Shown here: positions 44,520-53,530 of the stretch, one piece after another
How positions within the stretch are numbered: the stretch's first letter is position 1
Layout: each line of letters begins with the position of its first letter
DNA from: Caldilineaceae bacterium
GTDB taxonomy: Bacteria > Chloroflexota > Anaerolineae > Caldilineales > Caldilineaceae
Direction: 5' to 3'
Assembly: GCA_020634815.1 (NCBI GenBank)
Contig: JACKBA010000034.1
Coordinates: 4,774 to 68,773 of the forward strand
DNA length: 64,000 nt
Made by a program: the position numbers and the translations under genes
The notes under the pieces: generated by a model
Database searches by the model: none
Seen by the model: the letters and a program-made list of their open reading frames with translations, nothing else
What the model was told of the DNA's origin: nothing

Positions 44520-46412
44520 ATGACGCGTGCTGCCTCACCGCCGGCGCGCGCAGGGATCGTCGCGTGGATCGACCGTGTGGCGCCGTGGCTGGTCGGCCTG
44601 GCGTTCTTGCTGCTCTATGCCCGCACGGCCGCACCCAGCATCGTCGAACTCTTTGACGACACGCTCGAATTCCAGGTGGTGCTGCCGACCTTCGGCATTG
44701 CCCACCCCACCGGCTACCCCCTCTTCACGTTGGCCGGCGGCGTCTGGAGCCGGCTGCTTCCGGTCGGGAACTGGGCATGGCGCACCAATCTCTTCAGCGC
44801 TGTTTGCGCCGCGGCAGCGGTGGCGATGCTCTTTGCGCTGACGCGCCGGCTGGTGGGCAGCGACGCCGGCCAACGAGCAAGCTGGGGCGGGCTGGCCGCG
44901 GCGCTCATCTTTGGCCTGGGGCCGGTGTGGTGGATGCAGGCAACGGTGGCCGAGGTCTACGCTCTACACAACCTGCTGGCGGTTGCCATCCTGCTGATGG
45001 CCGTGGATCTGCCAGCATCATCCGGACGCGCACTTGACCGGCGTATGACGCTGCTGTGGCTGCTGGTCGGCCTCGGGCTGGCGCATCACCGCACGACGGT
45101 GCTGCTGCTGCCCGGCCTGGCGTTCTACCTGCTGTGGAGTATTCCCGGCGTGTGGCGGCCGCGCATGGTGTGGCTGCTGTGGCTGGGCGCGCTGCTGGCA
45201 CCGCTGCTGCTCTACGCCTACATTCCGCTGCGCGCGGCTGCCGGCGTGATGGACCTGAACGGCAGCTATGTGAACACGTGGGCGGGGTTCTGGGACCACG
45301 TGCTGGCGCGACGCTACACGAGTTTCTTCGCCGCCAACGAACTCAGCCGCGGCTATGATGCGGCCGGCTGGCTGATGCTGTGGGTTGCACAGGCCGGCTG
45401 GCTGGGTGCGCTGCTGGCTGTCATCGGGCTGGGCAACCTGGCGAATCCGGCGCGGCGCAAGGGATGGGTCCTGGTGCTCCTGGTGCTGGCAGCCAATCTT
45501 GCCTTCACGCTTGCCTATCAGGTCGGCGACCCCGAAGTGTTCATGCTGCCTGCCTTTCTGTGTGCTGCCGCGCTGGCGGGGGGAGGCGTGGCTCTGCTCC
45601 TGGCGCCATTGCGCCGCCCTGCCTGGATCGTACTTGCCGGTCTGGCCATCAGCCTGCTGCTGGGTTGGGGGACCGGACGCGGGCCGGCTGTGGATCGCAG
45701 CGGAGCCTGGGCAGCGCATGACTACGCCGTTGATCTGGCCAAGGTCGACTTTGGCCCCGGCAGTCGCGTCATCGGGCTGGAAGGCGAGATGACCGCGCTG
45801 AAGTATATGCAGCAGGCGGAGGGGCTTGGCCTTGCCGCCACACCCATCGTCGCCAACGACGAGGAGATGCGCCGTGCCGCCGTCGCCGAAGGCATCGCCG
45901 CGGGTGCGCCCACCTACCTGACGCGCGAACTGCCCGGTATCGCCACGCAGTACAGCTTCAGCGGCGAGGGGCCGCTGGTGCGCGTCTGGCCGCGCGGGCA
46001 GGTGAGCGAGGCGCAGCCCAGCATGCCGACGGCGCTCTCCCTCCTCGACGATCGCCTGGCCGTGGAGGGCTACGATCTCGCTCGCCTGGACTGGGCCGGC
46101 GGACCGGTTCTGCGCCTCACGCTCTACTGGCGCCCTGCCACGGAACTGGACAGGGATCTCAAGGTTTCGCTGCGGATTGTGGACGCCGCGGGCAACGTCA
46201 TTACGCGCCCGGACGGCGAGCCCGCGACCCTCGACGCGTCGCCGCTGCGCCAGGTGGCGCCTACCTCAAGCTGGGCGGCCGGCGTCCAGGTGCGCGATGT
46301 CTACGACCTGCCTGCGCCGCCATTTCCCGCCGATGCGCGGCTGCTGGCCATCGTCTACGATGCCGCGACGCTTGCCGAAGCCGGGCGCCTGGAGATCGCC
46401 CTGCCGCGCTGA
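44520..46412 (+). CDS. DUF2723-family membrane protein (glycosyltransferase-like)
   Basis: 630 aa with about ten hydrophobic segments in the first ~390 residues and a soluble C-terminal domain of ~200 residues. The family signature is in the first outside loop: ELFDDTLEFQVVLPTFGIAH runs straight into PTGYPL, where the acidic DD/E and the HPTGYP motif resemble the catalytic loop of GT-C protein O-mannosyltransferases. It probably moves a sugar from a polyprenyl carrier onto an outside acceptor; surface glycoproteins such as the giants in this window are possible acceptors (inference). Start at the ATG 44520. The 217-nt stretch after it holds only the Shine-Dalgarno region of the next gene. Confidence 0.8.
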   Translation: MTRAASPPARAGIVAWIDRVAPWLVGLAFLLLYARTAAPSIVELFDDTLEFQVVLPTFGIAHPTGYPLFTLAGGVWSRLLPVGNWAWRTNLFSAVCAAAAVAMLFALTRRLVGSDAGQRASWGGLAAALIFGLGPVWWMQATVAEVYALHNLLAVAILLMAVDLPASSGRALDRRMTLLWLLVGLGLAHHRTTVLLLPGLAFYLLWSIPGVWRPRMVWLLWLGALLAPLLLYAYIPLRAAAGVMDLNGSYVNTWAGFWDHVLARRYTSFFAANELSRGYDAAGWLMLWVAQAGWLGALLAVIGLGNLANPARRKGWVLVLLVLAANLAFTLAYQVGDPEVFMLPAFLCAAALAGGGVALLLAPLRRPAWIVLAGLAISLLLGWGTGRGPAVDRSGAWAAHDYAVDLAKVDFGPGSRVIGLEGEMTALKYMQQAEGLGLAATPIVANDEEMRRAAVAEGIAAGAPTYLTRELPGIATQYSFSGEGPLVRVWPRGQVSEAQPSMPTALSLLDDRLAVEGYDLARLDWAGGPVLRLTLYWRPATELDRDLKVSLRIVDAAGNVITRPDGEPATLDASPLRQVAPTSSWAAGVQVRDVYDLPAPPFPADARLLAIVYDAATLAEAGRLEIALPR

Positions 46413-46629
46413 TCAGCCCGGACCACAACTCCAAGACAGTATTCAGGCCGCAGTTTTTGGGAATACCCTGCGCTATGGAATAATGGAAATGTTTTGATCC
46501 GCCCTACCAGAGTGATGGGCGAGATCTGTGACTGGGTAAATCCCGGCATCTGGCATGTCCGGCCGGCAGTCGCCTGTCTTTTGTGGTATGGGCAGCGGCC
46601 GGACAGAAACATACATTGAGGAGTTAGAA

Positions 46630-47574
46630 ATGAAACTGAAGCAAGTAGTCGTGATGATTGGTCTGTTGCTGATGGTTGCGCTGCTCGCCGGCTGCCAGCC
46701 GATTACGGCCGAAGGCATGATGAGCGCGCTGGCCGGCCAGCCCGTGGAAGATGCGTCGGCCATGGTGGGAGAGCAGGCCATGGCCACCGTCACCGCGCGG
46801 TCGCTGCGCGTGCGCGCCGAGCCGAGCGACAGCGCCGAAGTGGTCACCGGCATCCGCGAGGGCGAGCAGTTCCCGGTCATCGGCCGCAGCAGTGACGGCC
46901 TGTGGATCCAGCTCGATATCCCGCGTGCGCCGGGCGGCAACGGTTGGGTATCCGCCAACTTCGTGACGGTGCAGGGTCCGATCACCGATGCCACCGTCAG
47001 CAGCGCTCCGCCGGCCGCCACGGAAGCCGCAGCCGAAGAGGCAACCCCGGCCCCGACCGAGGAAGCCACCGAAGCCGCGCCGACCGAAGCACCCGCCGAG
47101 GAAGCAACACCGGCCCCGACTGAGGAAGCTGCTGAAGCCGCGCCGACCGAGGCACCCGCTGAGGAAGCGACGCCGGCTCCGGTCGAGGAAGCCGCCGAAG
47201 CTGCGCCGACTGAAGCGCCCGCCGAGGAAGCTGTCGAAGCCGCCCCGACCGAGGCGCCTGCCGAGGAAGCAACGCCGGCCCCGACTGAGGAAGCCGCCGA
47301 AGCCGCCCCGACCGAAGCGCCTGCCGAGGAAGCCGCTCCTGCCGTGACGCCCGAGCCGGGCTTCGCCCTGGTCACGGCCGAGGGCGCTCGCCTGCGCGTG
47401 CGCGCCGAGCCGAGCACCGATGCCGAGATCGTCGGCTGGGTGCAGCCGGGCGAGATCGTGCCGGTGGAAGAGGTTTCGGCCGATGGTCTGTGGGTCAAGG
47501 TGGGCGGTGTCGCCGACACCGAGAACCCCAACGGCGGCTGGGTTTCGGCCGAGTTCGTGGTGGTCGGCCAGTAA
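46630..47574 (+). CDS. Lipoprotein with two bacterial SH3 domains and an EAPAE-rich linker
   Basis: 314 aa. Lipobox MIGLLLMVALLAGC at the N-terminus, so it is membrane-tethered. The first SH3b domain (~55-115) reads ATVTARSLRVRAEPSDSAEV, then GNGWVSANFVTV. The second (~235-314) reads FALVTAEGARLRVRAEPSTD, then NGGWVSAEFVVV. They flank a ~110-residue repeat of EEATPAPTEEAAEAAPTEAPA type. SH3b domains usually bind peptidoglycan, so a cell-wall linker role fits, next to a PBP gene. GAGGAG at 46619-46624 decides the start. A strong terminator follows. Confidence 0.88.
   Translation: MKLKQVVVMIGLLLMVALLAGCQPITAEGMMSALAGQPVEDASAMVGEQAMATVTARSLRVRAEPSDSAEVVTGIREGEQFPVIGRSSDGLWIQLDIPRAPGGNGWVSANFVTVQGPITDATVSSAPPAATEAAAEEATPAPTEEATEAAPTEAPAEEATPAPTEEAAEAAPTEAPAEEATPAPVEEAAEAAPTEAPAEEAVEAAPTEAPAEEATPAPTEEAAEAAPTEAPAEEAAPAVTPEPGFALVTAEGARLRVRAEPSTDAEIVGWVQPGEIVPVEEVSADGLWVKVGGVADTENPNGGWVSAEFVVVGQ
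47020..47340 (+). repeat. Low-complexity coding repeat (Glu/Ala/Pro/Thr)
   Basis: In-frame tandem units of about 30-60 bp encoding PTEAPAEEA(T/V)-like stretches between the two SH3b domains. Confidence 0.85.
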
Positions 47575-47608
47575 GTCATCGCCGACAAGAAACCTGTTCG
47601 CAGATTCG

Positions 47609-47658
47609 GACGGGCTGGCCTCTCCGGTACTTGCCGGCGAGACCAGCCCGTCGTTTTT
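47609..47658 (+). terminator. Rho-independent terminator
   Basis: 10-bp outer stem GACGGGCTGG/CCAGCCCGTC (47609-47618 with 47643-47652) with an inner CTC/CCGG-CCGG/GAG stem, then GTTTTTG. Confidence 0.9.
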
Positions 47659-47800
47659 GTTCGGCAACCGGCATTGCGGTATTTTACCGGCTTGGCACAT
47701 GGGTCCGGCCGGCAGAAACAAAAGCGCGGCTCGTGTCGTTCTACTCATGGCGCGGCCGCATACCTGGCCCGCACACAGCGACGATAGAGCGTGATTGACG

Positions 47801-50671
47801 ATGTACGAACTGCAACCTGCCCAACCTAGACGCAGCCGGCCGCCCGGCAACGTACCCGCCCGGCGTAATCGTTTCTGGCGCGGGTTTGCCGGTGGCGCCT
47901 TGCTCTTTGTCATGCTGGTGGTGCTGGGCGCGGGCGTGCTGCTCATCGGCTACGCGGCCATGGCGCGCGATCTGCCGTCGCCCAGCGAATTGCGCCAGCG
48001 CGCCAGCACCTTCCAGACGACGCGCATCTACGACCGCGAGGGCAACCTGCTCAACGAGGCGTTCGACCCCAACACGGGGCGGCGCATTGAGGTGTCGCTG
48101 GACACCGTCGCGCCCTACGTCGTCCAGGCGACCATCGCCACCGAGGACGCCAACTTCTACGAGCATCCCGGCGTCGACCCGGTGGCGCTGGTGCGCGCCG
48201 TCTACTACGCCTTCCAGGAAGGGGACGTCGTCTCCGGCGGTTCCACGATTACGCAGCAACTGGTCAAGCGCGTGTTGCTCACCTCGGAGCGCACGGCGAC
48301 GCGCAAGATCAAGGAAGCGATTCTGGCGGCCGAAATCACGCGGCGCTACAGCAAGGACGACATCCTCGAGCTTTATCTGAACGAGGTCTACTACGGTAAT
48401 CTTTCCTACGGCATTGATGCCGCGGCCGAGACCTATTTTGGCAAGGAAGCGAGCGAGCTGACGCTGGGCGAGGCGTCGCTGTTGGCCGGCCTGCCGCAGT
48501 TGCCCGCCTATTACGACCCCTACACACATCCCGACCGCGCCAAGAAACGTCAGGGCATCGTGCTCGGCCTCATGGTCGAGGCCGGCTACATCACGGCGGA
48601 GGAAGCCAACGCGGCCTGGGCCGAGCCGCTGGCCTACGAACCGCTCCAGTTCGATCTCAAGGCGCCGCACTTCACGCTCTTTGTGCGCCAGCAACTCGAG
48701 CAACTCTTCGGGCCGGAGGCGCTCTACCAGTCCGGCTACAGCGTGCACACCACGCTCGACCCGCGCTTGCAGGCCGAGGCGGAACGCATTGTGCGCGAGC
48801 AGGTCAGCGCGCTGGCGGACCGCAATGTCTCCAACGGCGCGCTGGTGGCCATGCGCCCGCAGAACGGCGAGGTCGTCGCCCTGGTCGGCAGTGCCGATTT
48901 CGACAACGTGGAGATCGACGGCCAGGTCAACATGGCGCTCGCCCCGCGCCAGCCCGGCAGCTCGATCAAGCCCTTTGTCTACCTGGCTACCTTTGACATG
49001 CCGGACAAGCCGCGCGAGGAGCAGTGGACGCCGGGCTCGATCGTCGCCGACATCACGACCCAGTTCCCGGATGGCACCAACCCGCCCTATGTGCCGGTCA
49101 ACTACGACGGCAAAGAAATGGGGCTGATGACCGTGCGCTCGGCACTGGCGACCAGCCGCAACATCCCGGCCGTGGCGGCCTTGCAGGAGGCGACGCTGCC
49201 GGCCTTTCTGGAGCTGATGCAGCGCTTTGGCGTGACGACGTTGACGCGGCCCGATTTCGGCCTCAGCCTGTCGCTGGGCGCCGGCGAAATCCCGCTCATC
49301 GAGCTGACGGACGCCTTTGCCGCCCTGGCCAATGGCGGCCAGCGCATCCCGCCGGTGACCATCCAAAAGATTACCGACGCAGCGGGGGAGACAATCTGCG
49401 AGCAGGGTACGGACAAGCCCTGCCAGCCGGGCGTCGAGCGCGCGCAGCAGGTCGTCAGCCCGGCCGACGCCTTCCTGATCTCCGACGTGATCTCCGACAA
49501 CGAGGCGCGGACGCCGGTCTTTGGCGCCAACTCCGTGCTGCGGCTGTCAGATCGTCCGGCTGCGGTGAAGACCGGCACCACCAACGACTTCCGCGACAAC
49601 CTGACCGTGGGTTACACGCCACAGCTTGTCACCGGCGTGTGGGTGGGCAATGCCGACAACTCGCCCATGGTCAACATTTCCGGCGTGGCCGGCGCAGGGC
49701 CGATCTGGAACCAGTTTATGAACGCGGCCCATGCCGGCGAGCCGGTGCTGTCGTTTACGCCGCCGGCCGGCGTGCGCCAGGTCGAGGTCTGCGCCGACAC
49801 GGGCACGCTGCCCAGCGACGCCTGCCCGGAGCGGCGCACGCACTGGTTCGCCGAGGATCGCCCGCCGCTGCCCAAGGAACAGGATCTGTGGCGGCGCATC
49901 CGCATGGTGCGTGGCACGGAGGAACTGGCCACGGAATACACCCCGGCCGACCAGGTGGAGGAACGCGTCTTCAAGGTCTACCCGTTGGAACACCGCGAGT
50001 GGGCGATCCAGCACGGCATTGCCCAGCCGCCCATCGGTGCGTTGGTTGCGCCGCCCACGCCGCAGCCCGGCGAGGTGCAGGTTGCCATCACCAGCCCGGC
50101 CGATGGCGCCACGGTGACGGGTGTGCTGCCGGTCTATGGCAGCGCGGCCATCCCCGGCTTTGCCGCCTACGAGTTGCAATATGGCATCAGCCACGACCCC
50201 GGCGCATTCAGCCCGCCCATCAGCGGCCCCTTCGGCGCGTCAGTGACCAACGGGCAACTCGGCACGTGGGACACGACGGGGCTGGGCAATGGCCCGCATA
50301 CACTGCGCGTGCTGGTGCGGGCCGCCAACGGCGCGCAATACGAGGGGCGCGTGCGCGTCTTCGTCGACAATACGCCGGCCACCGCGACGCCCGAGCCGAC
50401 GCCCACGTGGACCGTCGAGCCACCGACGCCGACATTTGAGCCGCCCACACCGACTTTCGAACCACCAACGCCGACGGTCGAATTCATCCCGCCTACGGAC
50501 ACGCCAACGCTAGTGCCTACGGAAACACCGCCGCCCGTAGAGGAACCGACCGCGACACCCGAGCCACCAACACCCGACCCCGGGCTGGAGGCAACGCCAA
50601 CCTGGACGCCGGAGGTGGCGGCCGGCAGCGATGGTGTGGGCGCGTTCACGTCACCTTTGGCCGCGCCATGA
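47801..50671 (+). CDS. Class A penicillin-binding protein (PBP1A type)
   Basis: 956 aa. An N-terminal basic stretch and TM (~31-54) lead into the GT51 glycosyltransferase domain (IATEDANFYEHPGVDP with the catalytic Glu, GGSTITQQLVKRVLL, RRYSKDDILELYLNEVYYGN). The transpeptidase domain has the Ser nucleophile in PGSSIKP, SRN in ATSRNIPAVA and KTGTTN. It polymerises glycan strands and cross-links peptides outside the membrane. After the catalytic part come an Ig-like domain (~755-855, ITSPADGATVTGVLPVYGSA) and a Pro/Thr-rich tail (EPPTPTFEPPTPTFEPPTPT). An ATG start at 47801 is preferred to TTG at 47795. The stop overlaps a heptamer repeat. Confidence 0.95.
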   Translation: MYELQPAQPRRSRPPGNVPARRNRFWRGFAGGALLFVMLVVLGAGVLLIGYAAMARDLPSPSELRQRASTFQTTRIYDREGNLLNEAFDPNTGRRIEVSLDTVAPYVVQATIATEDANFYEHPGVDPVALVRAVYYAFQEGDVVSGGSTITQQLVKRVLLTSERTATRKIKEAILAAEITRRYSKDDILELYLNEVYYGNLSYGIDAAAETYFGKEASELTLGEASLLAGLPQLPAYYDPYTHPDRAKKRQGIVLGLMVEAGYITAEEANAAWAEPLAYEPLQFDLKAPHFTLFVRQQLEQLFGPEALYQSGYSVHTTLDPRLQAEAERIVREQVSALADRNVSNGALVAMRPQNGEVVALVGSADFDNVEIDGQVNMALAPRQPGSSIKPFVYLATFDMPDKPREEQWTPGSIVADITTQFPDGTNPPYVPVNYDGKEMGLMTVRSALATSRNIPAVAALQEATLPAFLELMQRFGVTTLTRPDFGLSLSLGAGEIPLIELTDAFAALANGGQRIPPVTIQKITDAAGETICEQGTDKPCQPGVERAQQVVSPADAFLISDVISDNEARTPVFGANSVLRLSDRPAAVKTGTTNDFRDNLTVGYTPQLVTGVWVGNADNSPMVNISGVAGAGPIWNQFMNAAHAGEPVLSFTPPAGVRQVEVCADTGTLPSDACPERRTHWFAEDRPPLPKEQDLWRRIRMVRGTEELATEYTPADQVEERVFKVYPLEHREWAIQHGIAQPPIGALVAPPTPQPGEVQVAITSPADGATVTGVLPVYGSAAIPGFAAYELQYGISHDPGAFSPPISGPFGASVTNGQLGTWDTTGLGNGPHTLRVLVRAANGAQYEGRVRVFVDNTPATATPEPTPTWTVEPPTPTFEPPTPTFEPPTPTVEFIPPTDTPTLVPTETPPPVEEPTATPEPPTPDPGLEATPTWTPEVAAGSDGVGAFTSPLAAP

Positions 50672-50698
50672 TGCGTAATGCGTGATGCGTAATGCGAT
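50671..50698 (+). repeat. Heptanucleotide tandem repeat
   Basis: Four head-to-tail heptamers ATGCGTA, ATGCGTG, ATGCGTA, ATGCGAT right at the PBP stop codon. Confidence 0.8.
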
Positions 50699-50718
50699 GG
50701 GGGCGGGGTGGCTGTGGC

Positions 50719-53445
50719 CTAGCGGGGCTGGCTGGCGCAGGTTGCCGGGATCAGCGCGCAGGTTTGATCGGGCACAGGTGTGGCCTGGACCCTGAGCGAG
50801 CCGGCGAGCAGTTCGTTGCCGTCGCCGATAGCCATCCGCTCACCCGTCTGCGTATCGTAGATCCCGACGGCCAGCGTCCAGTCGCCATCGGGGGCGGCGG
50901 CGGCTGGTATCGCCACCTGGCGCCAGTCGTTGATGAAGGAACGCGCGTCCGCCTGGGCAGGCAGCGCCGGGCCGAAGAATACGGGGGGGCTGTCGCTCTG
51001 GGCGACCGTCTCGCCGTCGTGGCGCAGATGGACGAAGGCCGCCAGATTTTCCGGCCACGCCCCAACTCCCCACTGCAACCAGAGATCGATGGCCTCGCCG
51101 GGCCGGTAGGCGCGGTCGGCAATGGTCGCCGTCAGAGTGCCCGCGGCGCCGTCTGGCAATGTGACCTGGGCCGTGGCGGAGCGGAGCGGACCGAACCCGG
51201 CCTCAGCAAGCGACGATTCCAGATCCGGTGCAGAGGCAAGCGCAACCGGCACGCGCTGCATGTCACCGGCGTCGTCGCGCCGGAAAAAAGCGGTGGGCTG
51301 GCTCGTAGCACCGGCCGCGCGCACGCCCATTACCGGCGGTAGGGAGAGCGGCAGCGTCGTGACGCGCACGGTCTCGCCGGGCTGCCAGCGTTTCGGCGGG
51401 TACCACACCAGCGCGGGCGGCGCCGCGGTGTTGACCGTAGCGATGACCTCCTGCTGCGGCGTGACGATCTCCAGCCAGGGCGCCATCGTCTGCGCGTCGA
51501 AGCCCTCACCCACCTGCCACTCGGCGACGAGTTTGGTCTGGCGCCAGCGCGGCCAGTCGTCGGCGCGCAGAGCGACCAACTGCAGCGGGCCGGCCGGCGC
51601 GGGCTGGGCATCTTGCGCCACGCGGGCAAATGAGTAGAACGCCTCGGGGATGCTCTTTTCGGGCGCTTCTTTGGCCAGGAGCAGGAAACCGTCGGCGGCA
51701 TCGACCACGCCCCACTCGCCCGCCAGCATGGCATCGACCTGCGTCTTGAGATCGCCGGGCGCCATGTCGGTGTTGGTCGTCACGTCGAGCAGCGCCCAGC
51801 CGGCGGGCACGGGCGCATTGAGCCCCAGCGGGAACTGGTAGACGTAGCGCCGGTGGCTGACGTGGGGATGCACGGCGGCGGTGGCCGTGACCGCGGCGTC
51901 GGCCGGAAGCTGGGCGACGAAGCGATCGAGCAGGCGGTGGTGCGCGGTGATCGGCGTTGGGTCGAAGCGGCCGGCCAGCGGGCCGCGGCCGTGCAGTAGA
52001 TAATTGCCGCCCGCCCAGGCCAGCGTCCAGACCACCAGGCCCGCACTGACCAGGGGCATGATCGCGGTGCGGGCGTTCTGCGCCATGGCCGCGGCGGCCA
52101 TCGTGCCGGCGCCGGCGGCCGGCAGGTGCTGGTAGGCGGGCGAGGCGCGGTCGAGCCGGCGCGCCAGGAAGCGCCAGAGGCGGCCCAGCCCGTAGGCCGC
52201 GGCGACGGCAAAGTAGGGCACCAGCGGCGCGCTGTAGTGGAACTCGCCGAAATATTGGGCCGGGTAGGCGCTGAGCAGGTTGGCCAGCAGCACCGGCAGC
52301 GCCAGCAGGAGGATCTCCGCGCCCAGCAGCGGGAACCAGGCGAAGATCGCCAGCAGCCCGGCCAGGTAGGCGACGCGCGCCGGTTCGCGCGCGATCTGCC
52401 AGACGAGATCGGGGCGCGTCACGATGCTCTTGAGGATGTCGGTCGACGAGTCGCCCAGCGCGCCGTAGCGCTGGAAGTAGGTGCTTTCGGCGACGCCGTA
52501 GACCTGCGCGGAGTTGGCGGGGACGATGACAAAGGTGGCGACGTAGAACCAGACGAGGGAGAAGAGCAGGATGGCGGCGCCGGAGAGGATGCCCAGTTTC
52601 TGGGAGCGGGAGAGCGCTTGCTGGAAATCGGGTAGGGCTGAATTGTTGATTATTGATTGTTGATTGCTGATTGTTGATGACGGCGGCGCGGCATTGACCA
52701 TTGACCGTTGACCATTGACCGTTGCCCATTGCCTTCCTTCCTCCCGCGCGTCCCACCATGCGCGCCACACCGTCCACGCGCCGAGCCCCGCGGCCAGCAA
52801 CGCGATCTCTTCCTTCACGAGCGCCGTCAGCAGCGCGGCGACGACGAACTGCCCCCAGCGTCGCGCATCGACCGCCCAGAAGGCCCACAGGATCAGCGGC
52901 ACGGCGAGCGGCGCGGCGTGAAATTCCGTGAGCACGGCCGACTGGAGCTGGGGTGCCAGTAGATAGGCGGCGCCCAGGGCAAAGGCCAGCGGCCGCGTCA
53001 ACTGCTGCACGGGTTCGATGCGCCATATCTGCCGCCGTTCCTGCGGCGCCAGCAGCACGGCAAAGCGACGCAGCGCCAGGAGATAGAGCGGGAAGACGCC
53101 CAGGGCCACCGCCACGACCTGGAGCAGCAGGAGCGCGCGCACGTCGTCCCACAGCCAGTAGACGGGGCTGATGAGCACCAAGATCGGCTCGACGTGGTCG
53201 GTCAGGCGCGTCGCTTCGTAGCCGTTGTCGGTCTGCGCCAGGAAACGGCCGCGGCTGCTGTTCCAGATGGACTGGTCGATCTGGCCGAGATCCGAGCGAT
53301 GCGTGCGCATGCCGGCGTGCAGATCCCACGCCTGCGCCGTGAAGAGTACAACGTAGATCACGACCAGGCCGGCCAGGAGCCAAAGCCAGGGATCGGACAG
53401 GGCCGGGGTGGAGTTCTTGCCGGCGTGCCGGTTGGTGGCGGTCAA
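50719..53445 (-). CDS. DUF2079-family large membrane protein
   Basis: 908 aa. The N-terminal ~450 residues have about nine hydrophobic segments and the DUF2079 pattern: THRSDLGQIDQSIWNSSRGR, DHVEPILVLISPVYWLWDD, then VLTEFHAAPLAVPLILWAFW. Residues ~490-900 are soluble, with an Ig-like carbohydrate-binding look near the end (YRPGEAIDLWLQWG, WTLAVGIYDTQTGERMA). DUF2079 proteins resemble GT-C glycosyltransferases; the acceptor is unknown. The start appears to be TTG at 53445, with GGAAG upstream; no ATG or GTG gives the first membrane segment. A ~30-residue Asn/Gln/Ser-rich loop (around ATVNGQRSMVN and SNQQSIINNS) is encoded by heptamer repeats at 52643-52733. Confidence 0.75.
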   Translation of the reverse strand: MTATNRHAGKNSTPALSDPWLWLLAGLVVIYVVLFTAQAWDLHAGMRTHRSDLGQIDQSIWNSSRGRFLAQTDNGYEATRLTDHVEPILVLISPVYWLWDDVRALLLLQVVAVALGVFPLYLLALRRFAVLLAPQERRQIWRIEPVQQLTRPLAFALGAAYLLAPQLQSAVLTEFHAAPLAVPLILWAFWAVDARRWGQFVVAALLTALVKEEIALLAAGLGAWTVWRAWWDAREEGRQWATVNGQRSMVNAAPPSSTISNQQSIINNSALPDFQQALSRSQKLGILSGAAILLFSLVWFYVATFVIVPANSAQVYGVAESTYFQRYGALGDSSTDILKSIVTRPDLVWQIAREPARVAYLAGLLAIFAWFPLLGAEILLLALPVLLANLLSAYPAQYFGEFHYSAPLVPYFAVAAAYGLGRLWRFLARRLDRASPAYQHLPAAGAGTMAAAAMAQNARTAIMPLVSAGLVVWTLAWAGGNYLLHGRGPLAGRFDPTPITAHHRLLDRFVAQLPADAAVTATAAVHPHVSHRRYVYQFPLGLNAPVPAGWALLDVTTNTDMAPGDLKTQVDAMLAGEWGVVDAADGFLLLAKEAPEKSIPEAFYSFARVAQDAQPAPAGPLQLVALRADDWPRWRQTKLVAEWQVGEGFDAQTMAPWLEIVTPQQEVIATVNTAAPPALVWYPPKRWQPGETVRVTTLPLSLPPVMGVRAAGATSQPTAFFRRDDAGDMQRVPVALASAPDLESSLAEAGFGPLRSATAQVTLPDGAAGTLTATIADRAYRPGEAIDLWLQWGVGAWPENLAAFVHLRHDGETVAQSDSPPVFFGPALPAQADARSFINDWRQVAIPAAAAPDGDWTLAVGIYDTQTGERMAIGDGNELLAGSLRVQATPVPDQTCALIPATCASQPR
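52643..52733 (-). repeat. Heptanucleotide repeats inside the DUF2079 gene
   Basis: On the + strand: five heptamers of TTGTTGA type (52643-52677), then after 14 nt six heptamers of CATTGAC/CGTTGAC type (52692-52733). The reading frame stays open through them on the minus strand. Confidence 0.85.
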
Positions 53446-53511
53446 GGCGTTTAACGCTTCCAGGTCAATGACGGATGACGGAACGGGTGTGGCGCAAGTG
53501 AGCTGGTGGCC

Positions 53512-53530
53512 AGAAACCGAGTTTCTCCAA
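53512..53530 (+). repeat. Left half of a palindrome split by the IS, plus target duplication
   Basis: The arm AGAAACCGAGTTTC (53512-53525) is followed by TCCAA (53526-53530), the 5-bp target duplication repeated at 54943-54947. Confidence 0.85.
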
